64,000 nt of DNA from assembly GCA_023433405.1 (NCBI GenBank), contig JAEZCT010000002.1, forward strand, positions 5,900 to 69,899, written 5' to 3'. The translations under genes and the position numbers were made by a program. The notes beneath the pieces were generated by a model. The model saw only the letters and a program-made list of their open reading frames with translations. It was not told where the DNA came from and did no database searches. This document shows positions 32,832-41,716 of this stretch, piece after piece (position 1 is the stretch's first letter; each line of letters opens with the position of its first letter). The DNA comes from Bacillota bacterium (lineage in GTDB: Bacteria > Bacillota > Clostridia > Oscillospirales > Ruminococcaceae).

Positions 32832-33221
32832 ATGCCGAATTTAATAAAAATACATACTGATGAGGCCCCTCAGGCTATCGGACCCTATTCTCAGGCTGTA
32901 ATCCATAACGGCGTTTTGTACACCTCGGGACAGATTGCGTTAAATCCAGAGACCGGCACGGTTGTGGCCGGCGAGATAGAGGAGCAGACGAAGCAGGTGC
33001 TTAAAAACCTTTCGGCACTGCTCAAGGAGGCGGGGACCACCCCCGAAGCTGTGATTAAGACCACCTGTTTTTTAAAGGATATGGCGGATTTTGCGCGGTT
33101 TAATGGCGTATATGAGACGCTCTTTCACCATAAGCCCGCGCGCTCCTGTGTGGCGGTGAGGGAATTGCCAAAGGATGTACTGGTTGAGATAGAGGTTATC
33201 GCGGCGATTGACGCAAAATAA
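32832..33221 (+). CDS. ridA: RidA family enamine/imine deaminase
   Basis: 129 aa: APQAIGPYSQAV at the N terminus, SGQIALNPETG, and the active-site Arg in ARSCVAVRELPKDVLVEIEVIA. RidA hydrolyses reactive enamines released by PLP enzymes, protecting other PLP enzymes; the window is rich in those. ATG at 32832 after GAAAGGAGAAG; the longer frame upstream runs into the repeat element. Confidence 0.96.
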   Translation: MPNLIKIHTDEAPQAIGPYSQAVIHNGVLYTSGQIALNPETGTVVAGEIEEQTKQVLKNLSALLKEAGTTPEAVIKTTCFLKDMADFARFNGVYETLFHHKPARSCVAVRELPKDVLVEIEVIAAIDAK

Positions 33222-33402
33222 TCCCTCACGATTTCCTACCGGGCAGGATACAAATTTTGGTATAATCGCAGTTAAAAAATAGACCGCGCAGCATAAAGAA
33301 TTGCCACCGCGCGGCTTAACAGAAATTTTCATGTGTTTACTTGCACGGTTAAAGCGAAACCAGCTTTATATTCAAAGACACAAGAAGGAAGGGTTTTCTG
33401 GG

Positions 33403-33963
33403 ATGACTACAAAGCTAACAAGGGAAGAAGCCTGGAAGCTATTAACAAAGTATAACAAGGAGCCGTTTCACCTAAAGCATGCACAGGTTGTAGAGGGTGT
33501 AATGGGCTATTTTGCGCGGGAGCTAGGGTATGGGGATGATGCGGCGTTTTGGAGCATTGTCGGTTTGCTGCATGATCTTGATTTTGGCATGTACCCCGAG
33601 CAGCACTGCATAAAGCAGCAGGAGCTGATGCGTGAGCATGGCGTAGAGGAGGAGATCATCCGAGCTACCGCAAGTCACGGCTATAAGCTCACCGTGGATA
33701 TTGAGCCGGTGCATGAGATGGAGAAGGTGCTGTACGCGGTGGACGAGCTTACCGGACTCATCGGCGCGGTGGCGCTAATGCGCCCCTCTAAAAGTGTATC
33801 CGACCTTGAGCTGAAATCGGTCAAGAAGAAGTACAAGACCGCAAGCTTTGCGGCTGGCTGTTCGCGTGAGGTGATTGAACGCGGCGCGGACATGCTTGGG
33901 TGGGAGCTGGATTCTCTGATTGAAAGGACCATCCTTGCCATGAGAGAAAACCCGGATAACTGA
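33403..33963 (+). CDS. HD-domain hydrolase
   Basis: 186 aa. HD motif residues: LKHAQVVEG (first His), LLHDLDFG (His-Asp), then ATASHGY and a later Asp in VDELTG. This is the compact HD form often named HDIG phosphohydrolase. Substrate unknown. ATG at 33403 after AGAAGGAAGGG. A terminator follows. Confidence 0.85.
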   Translation: MTTKLTREEAWKLLTKYNKEPFHLKHAQVVEGVMGYFARELGYGDDAAFWSIVGLLHDLDFGMYPEQHCIKQQELMREHGVEEEIIRATASHGYKLTVDIEPVHEMEKVLYAVDELTGLIGAVALMRPSKSVSDLELKSVKKKYKTASFAAGCSREVIERGADMLGWELDSLIERTILAMRENPDN

Positions 33964-33995
33964 TATCGGGTGAGATGAAGTTTATCGTATAATGC

Positions 33996-34033
33996 AGGAC
34001 CCGAAGGCCTTTTGGCTTTCGGGTCCTTTTTTT
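33996..34033 (+). terminator. Terminator of the HD hydrolase gene
   Basis: AGGACCCGAAGGCC pairs with GGCTTTCGGGTCCT (one bulge) and is followed by TTTTTTT. Confidence 0.93.
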
Positions 34034-34097
34034 GCATACCATCAATCTATAGGCAAGCATACTTGCCTATGGCTCAATGGTATACCCTTTTCGTTTT

Positions 34098-34156
34098 ATA
34101 CTAATATCCGAAGGTTAATTGGTTATGTGTAGTGCAGTTATAGGTGAAGTTAGTAT
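34098..34156. repeat. MITE-like element, short copy F
   Basis: 59 bases bounded by ATACTAATATCCGA and GTTAGTAT; the interior (including AGTGCAGTTATAGGTGAA) does not match the other copies well. Either an internally rearranged derivative or a minimal member. Confidence 0.65.
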
Positions 34157-34194
34157 AAAATAAAGGCAGCGAAAAACAAGGATAAGGCTTTACT

Positions 34195-34380
34195 CTATTC
34201 AAATATAGAGACATAGAGTTCTTCCAGCTCCTGTTGGGCGCTAATGAGTAGCGCCACAGCATGAGCAGACAATTCCTGCGCCTGCTGCGAAAGCTCCATT
34301 GCGTCCGCGACCTTGCCCCCAATACGGGAAAGGGACATCTCAATTCGCCTCATGCGAATTTCGTTAATTTCCGGGGTCAT
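34195..34380 (-). CDS. Small alpha-helical protein, unknown function
   Basis: 61 aa, starting MTPEINEIRMRRIEMSLSRIG. The site AGGAGGG lies 6-7 bases upstream, which supports a real gene. Residues about 12-58 have a heptad-like hydrophobic pattern with many Gln, Glu and Ala (MELSQQAQELSAHAVALL), suggesting a coiled coil or helical hairpin. There is no signal peptide. It stands alone between repeat elements, and I do not recognise a family. Confidence 0.65.
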   Translation of the reverse strand: MTPEINEIRMRRIEMSLSRIGGKVADAMELSQQAQELSAHAVALLISAQQELEELYVSIFE

Positions 34381-34413
34381 TATCATCCCTCCTGCATATA
34401 TCCTCAAATACAT

Positions 34414-34801
34414 CTTAGGGAGGATCTAAAACACCAGTTCTCCCGCTATTAAGGCAATACAATGAAAAGGGGCTGGAGCATGATAATACTATTCTCCGAT
34501 AAAAGTATAAAAAGGTATAACGGCTTACCTATTTTTGTTTGATAAACCCATACGCCTATACCTTTTACTACTTGTTAAAAAATTTAAAATAGAGCCTTTC
34601 ATCTATGGTTTCTATTTCGTGTTTTCTATTTTTCAAACAAGAATCAGCGTACGTTGTGTGAGTTTTACCCGAATTAAGAATAATGTAGAATCGAATCAGT
34701 ATTTGGAGATTTTAGATAGCTCCCAGACAATATTAAGGGAATAAACCTTAAAAGTCAATAAGGGATTTTCCCTTAGGGCATAATTGGGTTGAGGTGATAA
34801 G
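34414..34801. other. Region between the small helical protein and the Xre gene
   Basis: About 390 bases, AT-rich, with a partial repeat element (34486-34513) and an extended inverted repeat AAAAGGTATA / TATACCTTTT (about 34510-34565). A 69-codon frame at 34535-34744 lacks a ribosome site and is not accepted. No promoter is clear. Confidence 0.4.
34486..34513 (-). repeat. Solo end of the MITE-like element (E subfamily)
   Basis: ATACTATTCTCCGATAAAAG followed by TATAAAAA is the terminal repeat of the E subfamily. The opposite end was not found. Confidence 0.6.
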
Positions 34802-35023
34802 ATGTACGAAAGAATACGCGGTATGAGAGAGGATAAGGATATGACGCAGGCGCAAATGGCTGCGTTTTTAAGTATCCATCAAACAACTTATTCTGATTAT
34901 GAGCTTGGTAACCTGAATATACCTGTGACGGTTTTGGCTAGGCTTGCAGATTTATTTGGAACAAGCATTGACTATCTTGTGAACCGTACTGATGAGAAAA
35001 GGCCGTATCCCAAAAAGGGATAG
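34802..35023 (+). CDS. Xre-family helix-turn-helix regulator
   Basis: 73 aa, essentially only a Cro/CI-type HTH: IRGMREDKDMTQAQMAAFLS, then IHQTTYSDYELGN as recognition helix, and LARLADLFGTSIDYLVNRTDEK, the usual end of this family. It starts after TTGAGGTGA. It is not next to a toxin, phage or mobile gene. It lies just before the capsule locus but is cut off from it by a strong terminator, so it probably controls itself or distant genes. Confidence 0.88.
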   Translation: MYERIRGMREDKDMTQAQMAAFLSIHQTTYSDYELGNLNIPVTVLARLADLFGTSIDYLVNRTDEKRPYPKKG

Positions 35024-35039
35024 GGAGGTAGGACCTTGC

Positions 35040-35090
35040 AAAGCCCCAAGGCGGCAAAGCCATCTATTTTGCCGCCTTGGGGCTTTTTCT
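35040..35090 (+). terminator. Very strong terminator of the Xre gene
   Basis: AAGCCCCAAGGCGGCAAA pairs with TTTTGCCGCCTTGGGGCTT (17-18 bp) and is followed by TTTTTCTATTT. It separates the Xre gene from the capsule locus. Confidence 0.95.
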
Positions 35091-35300
35091 ATTTGCCCTA
35101 AAAATGGTTTTAAGGCTCTAGAGGAAGAAAAAGAGCTTGACGGGGCATTCTTCCGTAAGAACCTAGAGTACAACACAAGATGAATCTGTATTTTACAGAT
35201 ATTTTATCATAAAAAACCTTGAATTATTTAACTGTCTATTGTATTATTATCATAAGTTCAAAATTAGAACAATAAACTTTCCATGTGAGGAGGAGTTTAT

Positions 35301-35810
35301 TTGGAGAATGTAGGGCTCATACTGGACTATATCGCGGAAAACGAAAATACTACCCAGCGCAAAATATCGCAAGGGACGAACCTTGCCCTTGGCAATATTA
35401 ACGCAATCATTCAAATGTGCATACAAAAAGGGCTGATTAAAATTGAGCGGCTCAACAGCAAAAGCCTTCGCTATATTCTCACTCCAAAGGGTATGATTGA
35501 GAAATCAAGGTACGCGTACCATTACCTGCAAGCCTCTATAAAAAGAGTGCTTACCTTAAAGGGGAATTTGGAATTCATCTTGGCAAACAAGGAGCTGCGA
35601 TACAATCAGATCATTTTTTATGGCAGACCGGATGACACGAAGGTGCTTCTTAAGCAAATCCTTGAAGAAAAGGGCGTCACAAAGGCCGTTTGGACAGAAA
35701 ATTTTAACAAAGCCAAAGACCTAGAGGATACACTTATTCTGGTATGGCAGCCCGATGCTCTGCAACAATGCCTAGAACAAGGCGTGGAGTGTTTAAATAT
35801 CCTAGACTGA
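35301..35810 (+). CDS. MarR/EPS-type winged-helix regulator of the polysaccharide locus
   Basis: 169 aa. Residues about 5-80 are a winged helix of the kind found at the head of exopolysaccharide clusters (TTQRKISQGTNLALGNINAIIQMCIQKGLIKIE, then LTPKGMIEKSRYAYHYLQ). The extra C-terminal 80 residues (IIFYGRPDDTKVLLKQI...) are not recognised. A TTG start follows GAGGAGGAG at 7 bases. First gene of the locus, 44 bases ahead of the sugar-phosphate transferase, so probably a local regulator. Confidence 0.8.
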   Translation: MENVGLILDYIAENENTTQRKISQGTNLALGNINAIIQMCIQKGLIKIERLNSKSLRYILTPKGMIEKSRYAYHYLQASIKRVLTLKGNLEFILANKELRYNQIIFYGRPDDTKVLLKQILEEKGVTKAVWTENFNKAKDLEDTLILVWQPDALQQCLEQGVECLNILD

Positions 35811-35854
35811 GTAATGAACGGCACCCGATCAACTAGGAATAAGGTTGTGAGAAG

Positions 35855-36499
35855 ATGAAAGTTTACAACGTGATTAAAAGAATCGGCGATATTGTGCTAT
35901 CTGCTTTCGCTATCATTATATTGTCTCCGCTTTTTCTTGTAATCGTTTTGGCAATCAAGCTGGAGACCAAGGGGCCGGTATTGTTTAAGCAAAAACGTGT
36001 GGGGAGAAAAAAGACCTATTTTTACATTCTCAAGTTTCGCACCATGCGCGTAGATACCCCTAAGGATGTCCCCACACACCTGTTACAAAACCCGAAACAG
36101 TACATTACAAAAACTGGCAAATTCTTGCGTAAAACCTCCCTGGATGAGTTGCCGCAGCTGTTTAATATTCTCGCGGGTCAAATGAGCGTTGTCGGCCCCC
36201 GCCCCGCGTTGTGGAATCAGGAGGATCTGATTGAGGAGCGGGATAAATACGGCGCCAACAATCTGCGCCCCGGGCTTACCGGCTGGGCGCAGATTAACGG
36301 GAGGGATGAACTGCCCATTACCCAAAAGGCCGAGTTTGACGGCGAATATACCCGAAATATCAGCTTTATGTTCGACACCAAGTGCTTTGTAGGTACCATT
36401 ACCAGCGTGCTTAGAAGTGATGGGGTGGTGGAGGGTGGTACCAGTCAAATGAAGCAGCCTCTTTTAAATGAAAAGGCGGAAAAGGCGGTTGCGGAATGA
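35855..36499 (+). CDS. Undecaprenyl-phosphate sugar phosphotransferase (initiating PGT)
   Basis: 214 aa monotopic phosphoglycosyl transferase. One membrane helix (IVLSAFAIIILSPLFLVIVLAIKL) precedes the catalytic core: GPVLFKQKRVGRKKTYFYILKFRTM, SLDELPQLFNIL with the Asp-Glu pair, and VVGPRPA. It transfers a sugar phosphate from a UDP-sugar to undecaprenyl phosphate and so starts repeat-unit assembly at the inner membrane face. It overlaps the next gene by 4 bases. Confidence 0.94.
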   Translation: MKVYNVIKRIGDIVLSAFAIIILSPLFLVIVLAIKLETKGPVLFKQKRVGRKKTYFYILKFRTMRVDTPKDVPTHLLQNPKQYITKTGKFLRKTSLDELPQLFNILAGQMSVVGPRPALWNQEDLIEERDKYGANNLRPGLTGWAQINGRDELPITQKAEFDGEYTRNISFMFDTKCFVGTITSVLRSDGVVEGGTSQMKQPLLNEKAEKAVAE

Positions 36500-37311
36500 A
36501 GAGAGTTTTAATAACTGGGAAAGGCAGTTATATTGGTACAGCGTTTAAAGATTATATAGGCCTGTGGTCTGATGATTACCAGGTTGACACAATAGATATG
36601 ATAGATGGTTCTTGGAGAAAAAAGAACTTTGCGGGGTATGACTCGGTTTTTCATGTGGCAGGGGTTGCTCATATAAAAGAAACGAAAAAGAACGCTGATT
36701 TATATTATAAGATCAATAGGGATATTGCTTATGAGACTGCACTAAAAGCAAAATTTGAAGGGGTTAGGCAATTTATTTATCTTAGCTCTATGAGTGTTTA
36801 CGGGTTAGAAACGGGTGTTATTTCAAAAGAGACCCCGCCGAAGCCCAACAGTAATTACGGTAAATCAAAGCTCCAGGCTGAAAAATTGATAGAACAGATA
36901 AATGATACCTCATTTAGGGTTGTAGTTGTGCGTCCACCTATGGTATACGGCGAAGGATGTAAAGGAAATTACGATAAACTAAAAAGACTTATGGTAAAAA
37001 TACCGATCTTTCCCGAAATTCACAATCAAAGAAGTATGATTCATATTAGTGTTTTAGTAGGTGTAATTAAAAGATTAATTGATGAAGAAATGCAGGGGAT
37101 ATTCTTTCCCCAAGATGATGAATATGTTTGCACAACGGAGTTGGTTAGTCAAATGGTAAATAGTTGTGGTAAAAAAATATATACTACAAGGTTGTTTAAC
37201 CCATTAATAAAGCTTATAAAAACACTTCAATTTAAAAGTGCAATTAAAATGTTTGGAGATTTGGTTTATGAGAAAGAAATGTCGATGATCAAATCTGACT
37301 CTCATAACTAA
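36496..37311 (+). CDS. NAD-dependent epimerase/dehydratase (extended SDR)
   Basis: 271 aa. Nucleotide-binding loop GKGSYIG (a variant of GxxGxxG), SSMSVYG, and the catalytic Y-x-x-x-K in NYGKSK. It resembles WbpV/WbgU-type UDP-N-acetylglucosamine epimerase/reductases of capsule clusters; the product cannot be fixed. Start overlaps the phosphotransferase stop by 4 bases. From here the sequence becomes markedly AT-rich compared with the 35.9 kb gene. Confidence 0.85.
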   Translation: MKRVLITGKGSYIGTAFKDYIGLWSDDYQVDTIDMIDGSWRKKNFAGYDSVFHVAGVAHIKETKKNADLYYKINRDIAYETALKAKFEGVRQFIYLSSMSVYGLETGVISKETPPKPNSNYGKSKLQAEKLIEQINDTSFRVVVVRPPMVYGEGCKGNYDKLKRLMVKIPIFPEIHNQRSMIHISVLVGVIKRLIDEEMQGIFFPQDDEYVCTTELVSQMVNSCGKKIYTTRLFNPLIKLIKTLQFKSAIKMFGDLVYEKEMSMIKSDSHN

Positions 37312-37345
37312 TAACTTTACGCCACTGAAGCAAAGGGGTACTTTA

Positions 37346-38467
37346 ATGAAAAAAGTACTATTGGTTACACATGTAGTGAAGCATCATTTAATTCCATTTC
37401 ATATTCCCTATATTAAGTGGTTTAAGCAAAATGGTTATGAAACGTATGTGTGTGCTAGGAACGATTACGAAAATAAAGATGATTGCAGAATTCCCTATTG
37501 TGATCATTATTACGATTTGCCATTTAAAAGGTTTCCTGTTAGTATGAATAATTTATATGCTTATAAAAAGTTAAAGCAAGTGATTAATAAGAATCAATTT
37601 GACATTATTCATTGTCACACTCCTGTTGGGGGGGTACTTACAAGACTTGCCGCACGTAAAAGTCGTATAAACGGAACTAAGGTTATTTATACAGCACATG
37701 GATTCCATTTTTTCAAAGGAGCCCCATTGTTAAATTGGCTTATCTATTATCCTATTGAAAAAATCTGTTCGCATTTTACCGATGTGCTTATCACAATTAA
37801 CCAAGAAGACTATTCATTGGCGAAGAATAAAATGAAAGCACAAAAGTTGCTGTATATTCAAGGAGTGGGTATTGATACACAGAAAATATTCAATATACTT
37901 GTTGAAAAAAAACAAACTAGACACGAGTTGGGTATCTCTGAAAAATCGATTATGCTTTTATCAGTCGGTGAGTTAAATAGAAATAAAAATCATGAATTAA
38001 TCTTTAGGTCTTTGGCAAAACTCAATAATTCAGATGTGCATTATTTTATAGCTGGTGTTGGTGATTTAGCTACAAACTTAAATAAATTGGCGAAATCGTT
38101 AAATATCACAGAAAACATTCACATATTGGGGTATAGGACGGATATTCCTCAATTGCTAATGGCATCAGATATTTTTGTTTTTCCTTCCAGGAGAGAAGGC
38201 TTATCGGTGGCGTTAATGGAGGCCATGTTATGCGGTTTACCGGTTGTGTGTTCAGAGATACGAGGGAATTCAGATCTAATCCATAACGCAAAAGGAGGAT
38301 TTCTGATTAAGGTAAATAATCCTGAAGAATATGCAAATAAGTTAAACATTTTATTGCAAGATAGAGAGTTGTGCAGAAGCTTCGGAGAATATAATAAAGC
38401 CTTTGTGAATCAATTTACAATAGAAAACGTTATGAGGGAAATCGAAAAATTATATTGCTCTCTTTAA
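37346..38467 (+). CDS. Glycosyltransferase family 4 (EpsD-like)
   Basis: 373 aa GT-B fold. N-terminal VLLVTHVVKHHLIPFHIPYIKWF, a DIIHCHTPVGG segment typical of EpsD/CapM enzymes, TAHGFHFFKGAP, and the donor-site FPSRREGLSVALMEAMLCGLPVVCSE (the E-x7-E of GT4). It adds one sugar to the lipid-linked repeat unit. AT-rich codon use like its neighbours. Confidence 0.9.
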   Translation: MKKVLLVTHVVKHHLIPFHIPYIKWFKQNGYETYVCARNDYENKDDCRIPYCDHYYDLPFKRFPVSMNNLYAYKKLKQVINKNQFDIIHCHTPVGGVLTRLAARKSRINGTKVIYTAHGFHFFKGAPLLNWLIYYPIEKICSHFTDVLITINQEDYSLAKNKMKAQKLLYIQGVGIDTQKIFNILVEKKQTRHELGISEKSIMLLSVGELNRNKNHELIFRSLAKLNNSDVHYFIAGVGDLATNLNKLAKSLNITENIHILGYRTDIPQLLMASDIFVFPSRREGLSVALMEAMLCGLPVVCSEIRGNSDLIHNAKGGFLIKVNNPEEYANKLNILLQDRELCRSFGEYNKAFVNQFTIENVMREIEKLYCSL

Positions 38468-38488
38468 TAATTGACTGGAATGAAATTT

Positions 38489-39625
38489 ATGAATAAAATA
38501 ATAGGTCTTCTTAAGAAACTCCTACATAAAAAAATAGGGCATAGTACTAACCAAAGCGATTCAAAAAAAATAATAATCGTTTTAGGGAGTATGGGTAGGG
38601 GTGGTGCAGAAAGAGTGATTTCAATAATTTCTGACCATTTTGCAAATCAGGGTTGGAAGGTATGGATATTACTATTATTATCAAATAGAGTGGACTACCA
38701 ATTGAATAAAAATGTCCAAGTGGTGGATTTAACTGGTAGCACAAATTCGAGATTACGCAGGCTACCTGCTTGGATTGTTGGTATTAGGAAGGAAGTTGTA
38801 CAAATTAAGCCGAATGCAATATTGTCTTTTGTTGCTAGAATTAATATTATTGTACTAATTGCTTGCGCTGGTCTTAAGACTAGAATTATAGTCTCTGAGA
38901 GAAATGACCCATATTCCGATGGTAGAAGCAAAGGCGTTGTTTTCCTCACGAAAAACCTATATCCCAAGGCAACGGCTGTTGTTTTTCAAACTAAACGCGC
39001 AGAATCTTTTTTTTGTGATTGTCATTTAGCCAACAGTCATGTAATCGCTAATCCAATTACGGTTAATTGCTTAGCACAGCAACCTGTTGAGGGAAAAATT
39101 GTAACCGTTGGGCGCCTTACAGCTCAAAAAAATCAAATAATGCTTATTGATGCCTTTTCAAAATTATGTAATGAGTTTTCGGATTTAAATTTATATATTT
39201 ATGGTGAAGGGCATATGCTTAAGGATTTAGAAAATAGGGTTGCCCAATTAAATATTGCAGACAGAGTTTTCTTCGAGGGTAATGTTAGCAATGTTCATGA
39301 ATGCATATGCGATGGTGAAATTTTCGTTCTTTCTTCCGATTTTGAGGGACTATCAAACGCGTTGCTAGAAGCGATGATGATGGGGTTGCCGTGTATATCC
39401 ACTAACTGTGCAGGATCAGATGAGTATATTCGCAACGGAGAAAATGGGCTATTAGTTCCAGTAGGCGATAAGAAGGCCATGGAGTATGCAATAGAAAGAC
39501 TTCATAGAAACAAACATGAGCGCAAGATGTATGGTATGGCTTCTGCGAGAGATGCTGATAAATATAGTAAGGATAGTGTTTTATTGCAATGGTACACGTT
39601 AATAGATAAAGATGTGAAATTATGA
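38489..39625 (+). CDS. Glycosyltransferase family 4
   Basis: About 378 aa. MGRGGAERVISIISDHFANQG begins the GT-B N-terminal fold; the C-terminal donor site is LSSDFEGLSNALLEAMMMGLPCISTNCAGS. Exact sugar unknown. The start is uncertain: GGA lies 9 bases before the ATG at 38489, and in-frame ATG 38480 or TTG 38471 are alternatives. Confidence 0.88.
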   Translation: MNKIIGLLKKLLHKKIGHSTNQSDSKKIIIVLGSMGRGGAERVISIISDHFANQGWKVWILLLLSNRVDYQLNKNVQVVDLTGSTNSRLRRLPAWIVGIRKEVVQIKPNAILSFVARINIIVLIACAGLKTRIIVSERNDPYSDGRSKGVVFLTKNLYPKATAVVFQTKRAESFFCDCHLANSHVIANPITVNCLAQQPVEGKIVTVGRLTAQKNQIMLIDAFSKLCNEFSDLNLYIYGEGHMLKDLENRVAQLNIADRVFFEGNVSNVHECICDGEIFVLSSDFEGLSNALLEAMMMGLPCISTNCAGSDEYIRNGENGLLVPVGDKKAMEYAIERLHRNKHERKMYGMASARDADKYSKDSVLLQWYTLIDKDVKL

Positions 39626-39670
39626 AGTTAAAGCAAGCTTAAAAATAACTGATAAAGGAATATTTCTCTT

Positions 39671-40741
39671 GTGAAAATGCTATTTTACATTAACACATTA
39701 AGCCATGGCGGCGCTGAGCGCGTTTTTTCAAATTTAGCGAATAATTTTGCAGAGGCTAAACATGAGGTATATTTTTTAACCTCTTTTCGATGTGATAACG
39801 AATATCAATTGTATGAGAGTATTAAACGTTTTTCCATTGAGGACGAGCCGAAAAGGCATACATTTATATGGCGTAATATCAAAAGAATTAGCGCGCTGAG
39901 GGAAATCATAAAAACCGTTAAGCCAGGTATTGTACTAACTACTTCCCCAGAAACCAATGTTAGAGCTATTCTTGCATGTATGTTAATCAGAGCTAAGATT
40001 AAAAAAGTAATATTACTTATTACTGCACCAGAGAGGGAATATAAAAGTCCGTTTCTTCGTGGGATATGTAAAATACTCTATCATTATGCAGACACTATTG
40101 TTTGCCAAACACCTGAACAAAAGTTATGGTTTCCCGGAGTAATTCAGGAAAGATGTGTTCTATTGTTTAACCAGGTGCAAGGTGAGTTTTTTTACCTGAG
40201 TCCTCAAGGGGAACGTAAAAACATCGTTTCCGTTGGACGACTTGTGTATGAGAAAAAGTTCGATATTTTAATTCGAAGCTTTGCATTAATAAGCAATCAG
40301 ACAAATGATCACTTGATTATTTATGGTGAAGGGCCTTTGCGGTCAGAACTTGAAAAATTAATAGTTGAACTAGGCTTGTTAAATAGAGTAGTATTGCCTG
40401 GTATTATTAATAATGTTGCAGACGCTATTGTGAATGCAAGGATGTTTATTCTCTCATCTGAAGTAGAAGGATTGCCAAATGCTCTTATGGAGGCAATGGC
40501 GCTGGGGCTGCCGTGTATTGCGACCGATTCCCAAGGTGGCGGAGTTCGTTTTCTGTCTGAAAATGGGAAATATCTAAAAATGATTCCGGTAAATGATATA
40601 GACGCACTATCCGACGCAATGCGAGTCTTTTTAGAGCATCCTGAAGTAGCCGAGCAATATGGTGAAAAGGCGAAAACGAAAGCAAGAGATTTTCAGTATC
40701 AGAAGGTATTTAAACAATGGGTGGATATAATATCTATTTAA
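39671..40741 (+). CDS. Glycosyltransferase family 4
   Basis: 356 aa beginning (GTG) with MLFYINTLSHGGAERVFSNLA, C-terminal donor site LSSEVEGLPNALMEAMALGLPCIATDSQGGG. Related in layout to the preceding enzyme, probably an old duplication. An AAAGGA site is 11 bases before the GTG. Confidence 0.88.
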   Translation: MKMLFYINTLSHGGAERVFSNLANNFAEAKHEVYFLTSFRCDNEYQLYESIKRFSIEDEPKRHTFIWRNIKRISALREIIKTVKPGIVLTTSPETNVRAILACMLIRAKIKKVILLITAPEREYKSPFLRGICKILYHYADTIVCQTPEQKLWFPGVIQERCVLLFNQVQGEFFYLSPQGERKNIVSVGRLVYEKKFDILIRSFALISNQTNDHLIIYGEGPLRSELEKLIVELGLLNRVVLPGIINNVADAIVNARMFILSSEVEGLPNALMEAMALGLPCIATDSQGGGVRFLSENGKYLKMIPVNDIDALSDAMRVFLEHPEVAEQYGEKAKTKARDFQYQKVFKQWVDIISI

Positions 40742-40816
40742 TTACGACCATTAAGCTTACTTAATAGAACGAAATGGGTGAAGTGTATTTCTTAATAAGG
40801 TTTAAGGAGGATGGTT

Positions 40817-41716
40817 TTGCAAGAGCTAATTAGTGTAATTATTCCAACATATAAAAGAAAAAAAGTGATGGTGAAAAGGGCAGTTGAAAGTGTTTTAGCA
40901 CAAACATATAGTAACCTTGAAATAATTGTCGTAGACGATAGTCCCAGCAATTATTCGGGCCGTAGCGAAATTGAAGCTATGGTTGCTGAAATAAGTATTA
41001 AAGATAATAGAATTTGTTACGTTAGGCATGAAAAAAACTTGGGAGCCTGCGCGGCTAGAAATACAGGAATAAACCATGCTACGGGTAGATATATTGCTTT
41101 TTTGGATGATGACGATGAATGGCTGAGAGAAAAGTTAGAAATGCAAGTATCACTTTTAAAAGATGATGTTGCCCTGGTGTATTGTGGAAGATATATTGTT
41201 AATGAGCTAAAAAAAGCTACATATGTGTCGAAACATGTTTATTATTCTGGAAAAGTGTTTGAGAAATTGTTGCAATCAAATTTTATTGGTTCTACCTCCT
41301 TTGTGTTGATAAAAAAGGAATGTTTAGATGCAGTGGGTTATTTTAATGATAGTATGGAATCGGCTCAAGATTATGAGCTTTGGTTACGAATTGCTCAAAA
41401 ATATTCAGTTGATTATGTAAATAAACCTTTAGTTAAATACTACGTACATCCGGAAGAAAGGATAACAACAAATTACAGTAATAAAATTAGAGGCGCAGAA
41501 AAAATACTTAATATATATCATGAATTTTATACTTCCCATAGTAAAATAAAAAACAATAAACTTCTTGATCTTGCGCTGTATTATGGAAAAGAAAAGAACT
41601 ACTCGAGGATGTGGGAGTTGTTTTTTAATGCAATAGCTTTAGCGCCATTAAATGTGTATAATAATTTAATTATGTTTCTTAGGCTTACTAAAGTGACACT
41701 ATATAAGAATGGATAA
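40817..41716 (+). CDS. Glycosyltransferase family 2
   Basis: 299 aa GT-A fold: SVIIPTYKRKKVMVKRAVESVL, EIIVVDDSP, the DXD-like FLDDDDEWL and a Q/E-D-Y-E-L-W motif (SAQDYELWLRIA). AAGGAGG (40804-40810) touches the in-frame ATG at 40811 but is 6 bases from the TTG at 40817, so I chose the TTG. It overlaps the truncated GT2 that follows by 8 bases. Confidence 0.9.
   Translation: MQELISVIIPTYKRKKVMVKRAVESVLAQTYSNLEIIVVDDSPSNYSGRSEIEAMVAEISIKDNRICYVRHEKNLGACAARNTGINHATGRYIAFLDDDDEWLREKLEMQVSLLKDDVALVYCGRYIVNELKKATYVSKHVYYSGKVFEKLLQSNFIGSTSFVLIKKECLDAVGYFNDSMESAQDYELWLRIAQKYSVDYVNKPLVKYYVHPEERITTNYSNKIRGAEKILNIYHEFYTSHSKIKNNKLLDLALYYGKEKNYSRMWELFFNAIALAPLNVYNNLIMFLRLTKVTLYKNG

Noticed and set aside
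34535..34744. 69-codon ORF upstream of the Xre gene
   Set aside because: AT-rich random-looking frame without start signals, overlapping an inverted repeat.
40811..40816. ATG start of the GT2 gene at 40811
   Set aside because: It directly touches the AAGGAGG site with no spacing; the in-frame TTG six bases on is a better start.
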